From Vitis vinifera (Eukaryota > Streptophyta > Magnoliopsida > Vitales > Vitaceae), in the NCBI RefSeq assembly GCF_030704535.1, contig NC_081811.1:8412001-8476000 (forward strand): a stretch of 64,000 nt of DNA. Reading direction: 5' to 3'. Shown here piece by piece: positions 13,301 through 24,960 of this stretch; position 1 is the first letter of the stretch; each line of letters begins with the position of its first letter. The notes beneath the pieces are model-generated. The model searched no databases. It had not been told where the DNA came from and worked only from the letters and a program-made list of their open reading frames with translations. A program made the translations under genes and the position numbers.

Positions 13301-15480
13301 AAAAGCGTTTACATCGTCATTTTTTAAAAAATATTTTTGAATAGCATGGCTTGAATCTAAGGCAACTAAAGTGGGAGAGCTGTGTTATGGGTGACCTTAT
13401 TGCATGGTTCAAAGGGCATCTGTGTATGTGATGCAAGTGAATGTGTATGAAAAAAATCTTAGTGGACTCGGAGAGGGGAATTATGACTCTTATTGAAACG
13501 CTTACTATCCCTCAAAAGGTGACCAACTTTCAATACTAGTTGTTATTAAACTTTTTTTTAAGCCATAAATTCTTTGAATAAAATTACTTAGATAGGTGGA
13601 AAAGAGTTACGACAACAAATAATATTTTTCTGACTCCCATATTAAACTTTTTTCAAGTCATAATTTTCGATATAGAAGCTCTTATTGACTTTAAAAAAGA
13701 TTTTTCGATTTCTCAAAAATAAATCCAAATAAGTCATTATTATTTGGTCATGGTAAAAAGAAAATGCAACTATTACACAAAATATGAAATGTAATTAAGC
13801 AAGACACCAATGCATGATACACACCAAAGCATTAATAATGTTAACAAAATAAGTATAAGCCCCATAATATATTGAAGAATCAATTGCAGGTTAGGTTGGT
13901 TGGTGAAGAACATCATTGTTTATAAGTATGATTATTTGTTGCCACATGTTAGTTTGGTTAATCAAAATTTTAGTCCACAAATTGTATTTGACTAATTTCT
14001 TTGATTCTTTAATAACGGTCCGATTAATTAAGGTCTTAATATTCCAAACTTTAATTTAATTTGAACGGCGCATTACATGTGGTCTCATGTGTTTCCACAT
14101 CTCTAACTTCTCTCAAATATCCTTTGGTCAAACTGGTTTCATGGCACACATGAAAGCATCCACAAACCCTAGAGCTTGGTCATGTTCTTCAAGATAATAT
14201 ATATAGTATTCCCTAGTTGGGAAAATATTCTTGTGGTCTTAGTGTTTAATAATACTTGCAGTTATTATAGTAGTTAAGTTAGTTGGACTTACCCTATTGT
14301 TATTTACATTAAAGATCAGATCATTGAGCACTAGTTGATTAATCTTAGAAAATTTCGTGGTCAAAATGTTCGTTATCGAGATATTGACTAGATCGAGTTT
14401 TTAAGCATATGATCCATTGTTTCACTATCAACTAATGTAAGCCAACTTAAGTATAAATATTTATGATTTATTTTATCTAAATTTTGTATTGTATAAATTT
14501 AATGGGTTTTATTCCAACATCAATACCTATCAAAAAATGAGATAAATCATAATGGATCGTAAATTTTCGTATCTTCATGTTGATCACATTTTTTTTTTCT
14601 GTATTTGATACCCTAATTTTATACATTTATATCATCATTCAAGGATTTGGATTTGATCATATTTTCAACGATTGAGATTGCAAGTTCGACCAATATTGAA
14701 TTGATAACCCTAATTATCGACTTTTTTTGTAATGGAAATGACTCAAGGGTTTGAGCTTCTAGAATGGCTTAATATTAAAACCGATTGACTTTCTCTTTTG
14801 GGAAAATAAGAGGGTGATGAGGAATTTAAGTTGGGTCACATGGAATAGAAAGGCCGTTGATGGGCGGTTTCTCTCATCATGTCTTGGTGAAGCTCAAACG
14901 CCGTAACCGGCCTGGCCATACACAATGGAAGCCATGTGCAGCAAAAACATATCGTAAGCGCGTTAGAGACATTCATAAAATAATAATAATATTTCATGGG
15001 AAAATAACCAAGCTTTAAATATTGATTTTGTAAATTAAATTAATAATGTAGCATTTCAAGGAATGGGGGAGAGTAAATTAAAGTGGGGGGGAAGGGGAGA
15101 TAATTTGGGTAGAATGATTCTTACCATCTTGGGAGGGATCAAAGCATGAGAGTGTAGCAGTGGGTGGACGTGGTGCAATGCATGAACCCTATCCCACCAA
15201 AAACATCCACGTACACCTTTTTTGAAGTACCAAAAACTTGGCCTTGGCCTCTGAAAAACAGCCTTGGAATTCTTAAATTAATGGAGCATTTACAGACTTA
15301 GATCATGCCTCCCTCCCTTCAACTTTGTGTAATTGGAGATGGAAGAAAACATTCATGTGAGATGCCTAGGAAATTGGTGTAGATAAATGTGAGGAACTCT
15401 ATAAACCACATGCCCTAAACCCTAACTCCTATTCTTTTCTTTTCTTTTTGATGAGGGTTTATTAATTTAATCAAACCCAT
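10321..15480. other. AT-rich intergenic spacer; no gene seen
   Basis: No exon-like series, RNA gene or intact transposon was recognised. A GC-richer patch at about 10,440-10,870 contains a 73-codon open frame, but its composition (many P, T, H) follows local C-richness and nothing supports translation. The 11,800-12,450 and 13,100-13,350 stretches are very AT-rich with long A/T runs. Confidence 0.5.
12146..12165. repeat. (TA)n microsatellite
   Basis: An uninterrupted alternating TA run of about 20 bases in AT-rich spacer. Confidence 0.9.
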
Positions 15481-15482
15481 TT

Positions 15483-15486
<4 letters not shown>

Positions 15487-15517
<31 letters not shown>
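15487..15517. repeat. (TC)n microsatellite
   Basis: About 15 uninterrupted TC units. It lies about 180 bases from a complementary (GA)n tract at 15,700-15,765, so the pair could fold back. Confidence 0.95.
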
Positions 15518-15520
<3 letters not shown>

Positions 15521-15699
15521 GGGAGACTAAATCTATGTGTTGGGTTCACAGTTTTTATAGCTGTAACTATGGAGAGGGGCGGCACCTAGAATGGGGAGAA
15601 GGCTTATATGAGAATTCAAATATAAAAAATGCATAACTCCATGCCACATGCAAGGCTTTGGTTGTGCCAGGTGCGATGTTCCTAAGCTAACACATGCAA

Positions 15700-15719
15700 G
15701 AGAGAGAGAGGGAGAGGGA

Positions 15720-15761
<42 letters not shown>

Positions 15762-15765
15762 GATG
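15700..15765. repeat. (GA)n microsatellite with GGGAGA interruptions
   Basis: A purine tract of about 66 bases: AG units, two GGGAGA interruptions, then a long pure GA run. Complementary to the TC tract upstream. Confidence 0.95.
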
Positions 15766-17119
15766 GATAAATGAGTTGAATTAGGGTTCATTCAAACTGT
15801 TTTACCGACCTCATCAACTGAATATTAGTGTTGGGAAGAGAGGGGCGTCAGAAGAGAATGATGTCACCCACATTAAAGCTCAATGATTTAAAATCAATAC
15901 ACAACATCCTAAACACACACCCCCTCCACTTCATTAATGGGCTTCTCCATTATTGCCATTTTGACATGCTTTTTATTATTTTTTTATTTTTATGCTGCTC
16001 CATGTTCTCTACCATGTGATTTACAAATAAATACTCACCATTTCTTTATAGGCTAATCCCTGGTTTTGGGTGATTTCCCTTTTGTTTTTTCTTCTCTCAC
16101 AAAGTTCTGATTTTTTCTTCAAAATAATATTAATAATTTCTTAATTATTGGTGGCTTCTTAATGACCATATTTATACATATACATTACATTATTGAAATA
16201 ATATAAGCTTGTTTAATGAAGGTAAGTATTATTATTTTATTTTTTTTGTCTTTCTTCAATGGTGGGAAAAAGCTACTTTTTGGAATCATGCACAAAAGTT
16301 ACTATGTAATAAAAAAGATTTTATTCCTTTCTATTTTGGAAATGATTTTATTTATTTATATATAATAATGATCGTTGATATTATATGAGTGGCAATTTAT
16401 TTAAATTTTAAACTTAATTAAAACAATGAATAGAGGGAGATTTGTAATCCTAATTTTCATTATAATAGATTAAAATAGATTATCGAATCATGTAGTTTTG
16501 TTAAGTTTATATGCCTTTTTTGGCAGTTATTTTTTTTTACTTTTTGAGTCTTATTGAACTTAAAATCTATTTTGCTTAAAAACTCTACCTATAACCTTGA
16601 GTTAGATTATATTTAAATGAAAATTATACACTAATTAGATTATAAGTTGTTGAAAATGTATTAATTCATGAACATGAAAATATGTTGACCAAGTATTGAC
16701 TATTGAATCACCAACCCCCTTGACAATAATCTCAAAACTACAAATTATTAAAATCTTAACACCAATCATAGTTGGATCTATGTTCTCATGCATATGGGGG
16801 CAAATCAAAACATACAAACAAGAAAATATTCTAAACCCTAATTACTAAATGGTTTAATTTAGTTGTTTATATGCAAATAAGAGACTTGGTGAGCCACATG
16901 AGATAACACGACAGGAGATTTTGGAGCAAATGATCAAGATTTTCCAAATCTTTCTAAGGTTCTAATATGCCCATTTAGATTTGTTGTGATTTCCTTCATA
17001 TTTTTTATTTAATTATTTTGGTCGGTTTAGTCTTTTATCCTCAAAAAGTTCTTATGTTGCAATGTGATACATCTTTACCATGAGATCTATACAAATTAAA
17101 GGAGGAGATTCAAGGGTTT

Positions 17120-17122
<3 letters not shown>

Positions 17123-17152
<30 letters not shown>
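17123..17152. repeat. (CT)n microsatellite
   Basis: An uninterrupted CT run of about 30 bases followed by CCCTCCCC. Confidence 0.95.
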
Positions 17153-17155
<3 letters not shown>

Positions 17156-19336
17156 CCCAAGCTAGCCATTTGAATATGGTTTCCCATGAAGTTCTTAGTT
17201 AATCATTTACTTAATTATATATTGTATAGCCATTTACACATATATTATTCCTTTCTCTTCAAGTCCTTGGATTGATCCAATGGTTGAGAATCGATACTAT
17301 CTCATAAGATGCTTCTAGAGCGGTTGATTTGCAAAGAAGGGGAGGTGTATGAGCATTTAGCTTTATGTGGTTTAATGATTGAGTGGGCAATTAGTAGAGA
17401 TTTTTTAAGGGTGATTCAATAATGAGAGTAATAAAGCTATTAAACATTTGAAGTTGTGGGTGGAATGAGTATGTATCTATAGTTTATATATGGAACTTTG
17501 AGAGTGATAAAGCCCTTGTGATCTTATGGGCCCCCTCTAATAATCATGAATTTAACCTAACTCCACTTTTAATATGTTGTGCAACTCCACTTTAAGGTGT
17601 ATATTCCCCTAACTAGTTGTGGTTGACCAAGAATAAATCAATGTGCAGAGAAATTGATGACAGAAAATATTTGTACACAAAAGTAAAAGCAAGGAAATTA
17701 GAAGAACATGCAAAGATGCAAAATGAAGCACATTTCTTGAAGATGAATGGAAGAGTTTCATCACTATGTGACATTGTGACCTGTATGTAGGAGTATGCTA
17801 AGCCAAAATTATTAGATTTGGTATTAGAAGGGCGATATGTTAGGTGGAATAATGTTGGGACTAACACCCTAATTCATGCATCCAAATTCACGCCATTGCC
17901 AACTCTTATAAGTTGTTCAGCGATTAGCCATGCATTATGATGACAACAAAAAGGACAACATTGATATTATATATCTTGACTGGTTTGCAATACATTTGGA
18001 TGTGTTTGGTAGCTAGGAAATATTGGTTGGACATCTTACTAGTTATTTAATTTGTTTTGAAATCGGAAAACTAAAGTAAAACTTAAACACAAACTTGTAT
18101 TCGGTTCATTTGATCAAAAGTATGATTTATATTACTTAGCGGTCTAAAAAGGTATGTATTCAATCAAATGACATTAAACATGTTTTCCATCTCTTTTCAA
18201 AGAAACAAGTGGGCTATTTCTTTTCAAAATTGTGCTCAATTTCATATGCGGCAATTCCGCCAAGATCTCTTCGTTGGTTGGAGGAAAAATCCACATGAAT
18301 CGGTTGTTTTGAGGATGGTATTGGGAGAGAATTAGATTAAGTTAGACAATGTGTGGTTGGTAGGCAAGGATTGGATTTTTAGCAAGGTGCAAAGAAGGAA
18401 AAATTAGTGAAATCAATTTAACTGGTTTATACTTGAATCAAGATTGAATTGATTTTTTATTAATAAAAACATCAAAATCAAATAAGCTTAATTAAGGTTG
18501 GTCTGGTTTAGTTTCTACGATCAACTTGAATGCGAGTTAATTTCTTTTCAGAGCAATTGAACCAATTTGTGCTTGAGGTTTAGAATATATTTAAAATTTT
18601 TAGCTCAAAAGTATAAAAAATGCATTTAAAAATTATTTTGAATATGGTTTAGGAATAATAAATTAGAGTCTAATATAAGAAAACTCATTGAATATTATAT
18701 ATACATACTAGTTTAGTTTGGTTTTTGTCGATTAGGAGACAAAGAAGTGAAAACTAGATGGACAAAGTTGGTTTTCAAACTTTTCAAATTGAACCGACTT
18801 TTATGTTTATTAAAAAACCAAAGCGATATGATCAGTTTTAGTTGACTTGAATCGTTTTAATTGAATTTTCGATTTTACTTATGATATTGCAACTATGAAC
18901 AATGCCAATTACCAAAAAATCAAAGACATTGCAGTCGTTTTTGTGATTAGGGTTAAATATTTTACTAGCTATAAAAACTAGCTTGGGTGGTGCACTATTC
19001 ACCACCTCCTCGCCTACGCGCATGCTCTTACCTCATGATGTTGTATTATTTGATATTGGCTCCATCCAAAATAATGCTTGATATTTTTCATATTGTGTGC
19101 CCTCAATTGTTTGTTTTCCCTTGATTTAAGTTCCAAAAACACCCTGGAAGAAGAGGAGGATTCATGAAAAACAAAAACGTCCCATTAACCAGTCATACTG
19201 ACCTCCTTTTTGGGGTTTGGCAGCATGCATCAACTTCCAAAATTAATAGTACTACTGCTGCTGCTACCTTCTTCAACCAGAAGCAGCCTCACTCATTACC
19301 AGCCAAGAGGATAGAGCAGTAGTGCAAGTTGTTACC

Positions 19337-19471
19337 ATGGCCTCTTCTTCCTCGCTTCCTTCCTTTATTCTTATTCTTATTCTCATTCTACCATTATCAA
19401 TTATAATAATTATAATGACGGTAGTGGCGCACCGCCATTGCCATACCCGAGGGTTTAACTTTCTGCAGTAG
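19337..19471 (+). CDS. Possible small hydrophobic peptide ORF (44 residues)
   Basis: An ATG-initiated frame encodes a serine-rich start, then a strongly hydrophobic I/L stretch (residues about 9-29), then a basic His/Arg tail ending in FNFLQ. The start context ACCATGG is favourable. The layout resembles a secreted-peptide precursor or single-pass peptide. However, the hydrophobic part comes from simple repeats of TTCTTAT and AATTAT, so it may be chance. I recognise no family (not CLE, CEP, PSK or IDA by motif). Confidence 0.15.
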   Translation: MASSSSLPSFILILILILPLSIIIIIMTVVAHRHCHTRGFNFLQ

Positions 19472-22102
19472 GATCAAGTTGGCAACAGACGAGCAAGCTT
19501 CCAGGAAATTTGAAGCAGTCGGTCCAAAGAGGGCAGTGATATCCTAATCATTTCATAATATTTCTCGAACTTCTCTTTCCGCGTGCGACCCCAAGTACTC
19601 ATTGTAGATTTTGTGGAAACTTTTACATAATTTAGTTAGCCCATCACCATCACCACTACTAAAGAGATATTCTGTCAAAGAGAAAAAAAAAACCGATGAT
19701 CATAGCTTGAGGCCAAATGCCGCCGACCCAGAGAAAGAAATAAGAAAGCATCTAATAAGAAAAGCCCTAGCTAGGGTTTGTGCATAAAAGAATGGAGAGA
19801 ATAGAAAAATGGTTGCATCTCATCCTAAAAGCAGAAAGGCGGGGGGGTCTCCAGCAAGCTGGCTGTGGAGCAGTGCAAGGCTGGTGGGTGGGAATGCCTA
19901 AGGAATGTATAGGGATGAGAAAAAGAAAGGAAAAAAAACACATATCCCTATCAGATATCATGCATGGGATATGAGTTATGAGTAAGCTAAAGCTAATAAG
20001 CTATTCTTTCTCTCATATCCTCTTTGTAGGGTTTCATTTGGAGCTTTGTTTATAATATTGGATTGGTGTGGGCAGGCTCATTCCAAACCCCCTTTTTCAT
20101 GAAAAGGAGAGTCTCTATGAAATCAAGGTTTCATGCACATGCCCTCCTCTTCTTCCCAATGAATTTTTACTCAACAAATTCCAAGTGGGTGTGTGGGCCA
20201 TCTTCCATGATTTTTCCAACTCACTTCTCTTCATCATCTCTACTTAATTACTACCCTACAATATTACATTCCATATATATATATACTATTTATACTTTCA
20301 CAATCCCTAGCTAGCTATATATATATTTCTACCAAGCTTCATATGCATCTATATCTATTCCTAAGTACATTTTCTAATCACCATAATTATATCTATGTAT
20401 AACCCCACTTTACTTGTTAATCATTAGGACGCGTGTCGAGCTAGAGATTATTATATGTACTTTAACCGAAAAGCAAAATTAATTATTTATTAGCCTTACT
20501 ATATTTGAACAAAGACTAGGGTTTAGTCAATTGCATTAATGCATAATTTATAAAGCAAAATCATACTTTGAAAGTACTAAATAATCATTGTTACTAGCTA
20601 GCTCGCTAGTGTTATTTACTCGAGGGAAATACCCACATTCAAACTCAAACAAAAATCGACAAAGAATAATTACTTTTTTATCAAAACCATTTCCTTTCCT
20701 CGAGTTTAATAGTCAAAGAAAAAAGAAAGACAAAAATAAAGCATGCAGTCTTAAAACATTATAGCTCGTGGATTATATGCTATGAAAGAAAAATTAATGT
20801 AATCTCAAACCTAATTGTTTTCACATAAGAAATATTTTGATCATGTTTATCGATGTTCACGCATTTATTTAGTTTCTCCTTTTTCCTTTCGAGTCTGTCA
20901 GAGCGATTTTGATATGAATAAGAAATATATGAATATGATGTTAATCTTTGACTATTTATTTAGTTATGTATAGATAGGGCTTGGAGTGGACAGACTCAAA
21001 AGGATCAACTCGCATTAATGAATGGGAGTTAAGATTAGAAATTAGGTATGAAAACTAATACAAGTGGAGTAGATTTTTTGTGTGTTGGGGAGGAAGCTAG
21101 TAAACAAAAGCTAGGACAAAAATAGTGGGTCCAACACACGCCACTAATGTGGTGTGAAAGATGGTTGGCAGAATGGGCTTTGTGGGCCGAAACAGCCTTA
21201 CAAGTCGCAATCCCAATGCTTGCAGGCTTGTGTGTGGGGGCCCAACACTGTGTGCCATGGGGCCCCACCTTCATGTAGAGTACAATTTCGCTCATCCACT
21301 CCACGTGGGGGCATGGTTCCAATCCTACTCATCGCTCACCCCTGGCCACCTTGGCATTTGAGTCTGACTTGTTCGGATTTTTCTTTTATTTATTTTTTTA
21401 TTTCTGAAATGCTCTCTTTGTGGGCTCACCAGGATCATCAACTGTTATGACACGTCACTTTCTTTGCTCCCCTATGCTCCTCTAGGTTTTATAATTTTTT
21501 TTAATTAAATCTTTTGTGGGATACTATTAATGTAAGATAGTATATATTGTATTAATGTAAGATACTTTTAATTTACAAATATTATATTTTGTTAAACAAT
21601 GATAATTAACTTATTTTTAATGATCGATAGTTTCGTTACTTTAGAAAGATTGCCATTCATTAGGATTTCGATAGCGGATTCCTAGTCATTAGGTGATTAA
21701 CTTCCAAGACTTTCTAACACTAGATTGATAACATACTACTTTGTAGATATCTGTTTGTTCGGTAGAATAGTTCATTGGGCTTGGTCGTGATGACCCTCTT
21801 TATTAGGTAAAAGGAAAAATTTTCTCCTAAAGTTTCGAATAGAATGATATTTCATTCCTATTGGATTAATAAGGTGAAAATCATTATTAAAACCCGCAAA
21901 ACTTATTTTGCACACGAGATCATATAGTTCCTTCAAAATGTATAGAAGCGGAGAAACGGTTCCCCTCCCAAGAAGAAGTATATAAAAACGAAATGACAGG
22001 GCTTAACATAAACAAATGATTTGAAGCAAAATGTAAGAAAAAAATAATAAAAGAAAGGGAAAGAGTAACGATTTGAGGCTGACCCCTCAAAAGATCACCC
22101 CC

Positions 22103-22110
22103 TATTTAAG
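22103..22110 (+). promoter_or_regulatory. Probable TATA box of the YUCCA gene
   Basis: TATTTAAG lies 159 bases before the ATG and is followed by a C-rich initiator region (CCCCCCTCCCCCC). That would give a 5' UTR of about 120 bases. No other TATA-like site is nearer. Confidence 0.5.
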
Positions 22111-22268
22111 CCCCCCTCCCCCCATCTCCCCTCTCAAACCAACTCTCAACTCTTTTGTCGAAACTCATACAGACAACAAAAACAACACCTACTTTCTTCT
22201 CTTCCCTTCTCCCAAACACCACCTTATTCATCACTACTTCAAAATTTGAACCAATCCTCCATTTGATC

Positions 22269-23962
22269 ATGGAAAAAACTTTGAGGATTTCGGATCATGA
22301 TGACTTTTTCTCTCGCCGCTGCGTGTGGGTGAACGGGCCCGTGATAGTTGGAGCGGGGCCGTCGGGGCTGGCTGTTGGGGCATGCCTGAAGGAGCAGGGA
22401 GTGCCCTTTGTAGTCCTTGAGAGAGCTGAGTGCATTGCTTCGCTGTGGCAGAAGAGGACTTATGACAGGCTTAAACTTCATCTTCCCAAGCAGTTCTGCC
22501 AGCTCCCCAAGATGCCATTTCCAGAAGCTTTTCCTGAGTACCCCACCAAGAAGCAGTTCATTGAGTACCTTGAATCATATGCCAAGCGCTTTGAGGTCAA
22601 TCCACGGTTCAATGAGTGCGTGCAGTCAGCCAAGTACGATGAGACTTGTGGGCTGTGGCGCGTCAGAACTGTTTCCACCAACGCCGCCGCCGGTGCCCAC
22701 TCTGAGGTTGAGTACATTTGCAGGTGGCTTGTGGTGGCCACAGGCGAGAATGCTGAGCGTGTGGTGCCTGACATTGAAGGATTGGGAGCGTTCGGTGGCA
22801 ATGTCATGCACGCCTGTGAGTACAAGAGTGGGGAAACCTTCCGCGGAAAGCGGGTTCTAGTCGTTGGTTGTGGGAATTCAGGCATGGAGGTCTCTCTCGA
22901 CCTCTGCAACCACAATGCAACACCAGCCATGGTGGTTCGCAGCTCGGTAAGTCATTGGCACAGGGATTTATTTCCGTTGAAAAAATGATGAACATGAGGT
23001 TGGATTCTAATGAGGTTGTGTTTCCTTTTTCCATTTCCAGGTCCATGTCTTGCCCAGGGAAGTTTTCCGCAAATCAATATTTGAATTGGCCACGTTGATG
23101 ATAAAATGGCTGCCCCTCTGGCTGGTTGACAAGCTGATGCTCATCCTGGCATGGTTGGTGCTCGGAGACGTCGAAAAATACGGGCTGAAGAGGCCATCCA
23201 TGGGGCCATTGGAACTCAAGAACACTCAAGGAAAGACCCCTGTTCTGGACATTGGTGCTTTGGAAAAGATCAGATCTGGAGACATCAAGGTGGTTCCAGG
23301 CATTAAGAGATTTTTCCCTGATAGTGTTGAACTCGTCAATGGGGAAAAGCTTGATATCGATTCAGTTGTGCTTGCCACAGGATACCGCAGCAATGTCCCT
23401 TTTTGGCTAAAGGTTAGAAAATGTTTCATTCCCTTTCTTCCATATCTTCAATTCTAACCTTTTCCCCATTTCTTTTTTGGATTCAAATGACAGTTTTGGC
23501 AGTTAAAAGAGTTTTCCTTTTTTCCTTTAAAATAGTTTTGATACCATGATCAGAAAGTCAGACTCTGAGCGCAGAGTTAGGCTTTGTTTGGCAGTTCTGA
23601 TTTTGTCCCATTTCCTTAAAAATAGAACAGTTTTGGAAGCTTCCCCTCTGAGTTTCTATAATTAGCACTTGCTCTTCTGACAAAAAAGATTGATTTGGAT
23701 AAATGAGCTGACCTTTTTTTGGGTTGAAAATGTGCAGGAAAGCCAGTTCTTCTGCAAGAATGGATTCCCAAAGGCATCATTCCCAAATGGGTGGAAAGGA
23801 AAGGCTGGGCTTTATGCAGTTGGGTTCTCAAGGAGAGGGCTCTCAGGTGCATCCCTGGATGCCATAAGAATAGCACAAGACATAGGCAAGGTCTGGAAGG
23901 AGGAAACGGCTCAGAAACCTAAAACAACCGCTTGCCATCGCCGCTGCATTTCACAGTTCTAG
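22269..23962 (+). CDS. YUCCA flavin-containing monooxygenase (indole-3-pyruvate monooxygenase)
   Basis: YUCCA enzymes oxidatively decarboxylate indole-3-pyruvate to indole-3-acetic acid with FAD and NADPH, the rate-limiting step of the main auxin pathway. Three exons (22269-22946, 23041-23412, 23738-23962) join in phase 0 to give 424 residues, the usual family length. The FAD-binding GAGPSG is at residues 28-33, the NADPH-binding GCGNSG at 200-205, and the FMO-type [10 protein letters not shown] comes near the end of exon 2. Other family markers are [27 protein letters not shown] and HVLPRE. The N-terminus ([14 protein letters not shown]) and the C-terminal HRRCIS are typical of the YUC3/5/7/8/9 branch, closest by eye to YUC8/9; the exact orthologue is not settled. 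The first ATG (22269) is used; the frame is open further upstream but has no ATG. A TATA-like box lies 159 bp upstream. No damage seen. Confidence 0.96.
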
Positions 23963-24886
23963 GCCATCAAAGTTGCAAATAATCCATAAAATTCCTTAGT
24001 TTTTTTCCCTTTTTGTTTTCAACATGGTAGCAGTAAGTCATGAGGATCATTATGTTAAGAAAAAAAAAAATAGATATGTAAAAACAGAAAAGAACAGGCT
24101 GAACAGCATAGCACAGAGACCCAGCCCTCTCCAAAGGCCCAAGTTTTGAATTGTTTGGGCATTTTGTAGAACCCAGGATGATGAGGCTTTTTCCCTTTTC
24201 CCCCCATGTTTCATATATTTGTGCAGAATAATTCAGTGATCAAGTAAATGATAAAAAGTTCTCCTCTCAGTTCTCTGTCCACCCATCTCTTTTTCATTAG
24301 TTTTCTGCAATAATTCAGTGATCAAGAGAGTTTTCTCCAAGTTCCATGTACAATAATTCAAATGAATGAGAAAGTACCTCTCATTCTTAAACTGAAAGCT
24401 ACTACTTCTATGCTCCTACATTATTTTGCTTCCCATACCCATCAAAGTTTTATGGATGAATACCCCAATGATTCAATGTTTTCAGATAGGTGATTCAAGG
24501 ATAGGGCTCAATCATCAGATGGGGGTAGGGACACCATGGCCAATACAGGACCCCATCTCCATTGCTTTGAGGATGGCCAAATCCAAGGTGGCTGCACATC
24601 ACTCTTCCCCCCTTTAACAATTATTATCTTGAGTTTGACCAACTCTCATAATGAATACTATACACATACAAGTTTGCTGCCTTGCACATGGACTCAGCAG
24701 CTAGTCTCCCAATGGGAATTACAGTTAAATCTTCTCTGTAAAGCATCTATCAATGCTTACCAACATACAGTTCATATCAGGGAATTGCAGTTCATTCTTC
24801 TGTGTAAAGCATACAATTCACAACAAATAGAAAACCAAGATCAACAAATGACAGCTAGGGTAAAAAAAAGGGAAAAAAAGATAGAA
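23963..24886 (+). other. YUCCA 3' flank with short internal repeat
   Basis: This contains the probable 3' UTR. The word AATAATTCAGTGATCAAG occurs twice (near 24,227 and 24,310), a small local duplication. The A-rich run at 24,862-24,880 probably serves as the tRNA terminator on the other strand. No further gene seen. Confidence 0.5.
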
Positions 24887-24960
24887 TGGCGTCGCCCGGA
24901 CTTGAACCGGAGACCTTCAGTGTGTTAGACTGACGTGATAACCAACTACACCACGACACC
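24887..24960 (-). tRNA. tRNA-Val (anticodon AAC)
   Basis: Read on the minus strand, 74 nt fold as a complete cloverleaf: acceptor stem GGTGTCG/CGACGCC (one G-U pair) with discriminator A, a D arm with TGGTGTAGTTGG (A box), anticodon loop CTAACAC giving anticodon AAC (complement at 24,924-24,926), and T arm with B box GGTTCAAGTCC. CCA is not encoded, as expected for a nuclear gene. There is no intron. Downstream on the minus strand are T runs (24,862-24,880) suitable for Pol III termination. The plant nuclear tRNA-Val(AAC) matches this closely. Confidence 0.96.

Larger units (their letters stand above)
15766..22102. other. Intergenic spacer upstream of the YUCCA gene; no gene established
   Basis: AT-rich spacer without a recognisable protein or RNA gene. 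I compared it by eye with common conserved plant microRNAs (156, 159/319, 160, 164, 166, 167, 171, 172, 390, 393-399) and saw no match, which is not a proof of absence. 19,200-20,320 has transcript-like composition (mixed GC, pyrimidine tracts). The last 1-2 kb before 22,100 is the presumed promoter region of the YUCCA gene. Confidence 0.45.

Noticed and set aside
19737..19975. Possible microRNA precursor
   Set aside because: Only short complementary pieces (CATCTCATCC and GGGATGAG) were seen; no match to known plant microRNAs and no extended stem.
22417..22930. Open frames of 147 and 150 codons overlapping YUCCA exon 1
   Set aside because: They are shadows in other frames of a well-supported, conserved exon.
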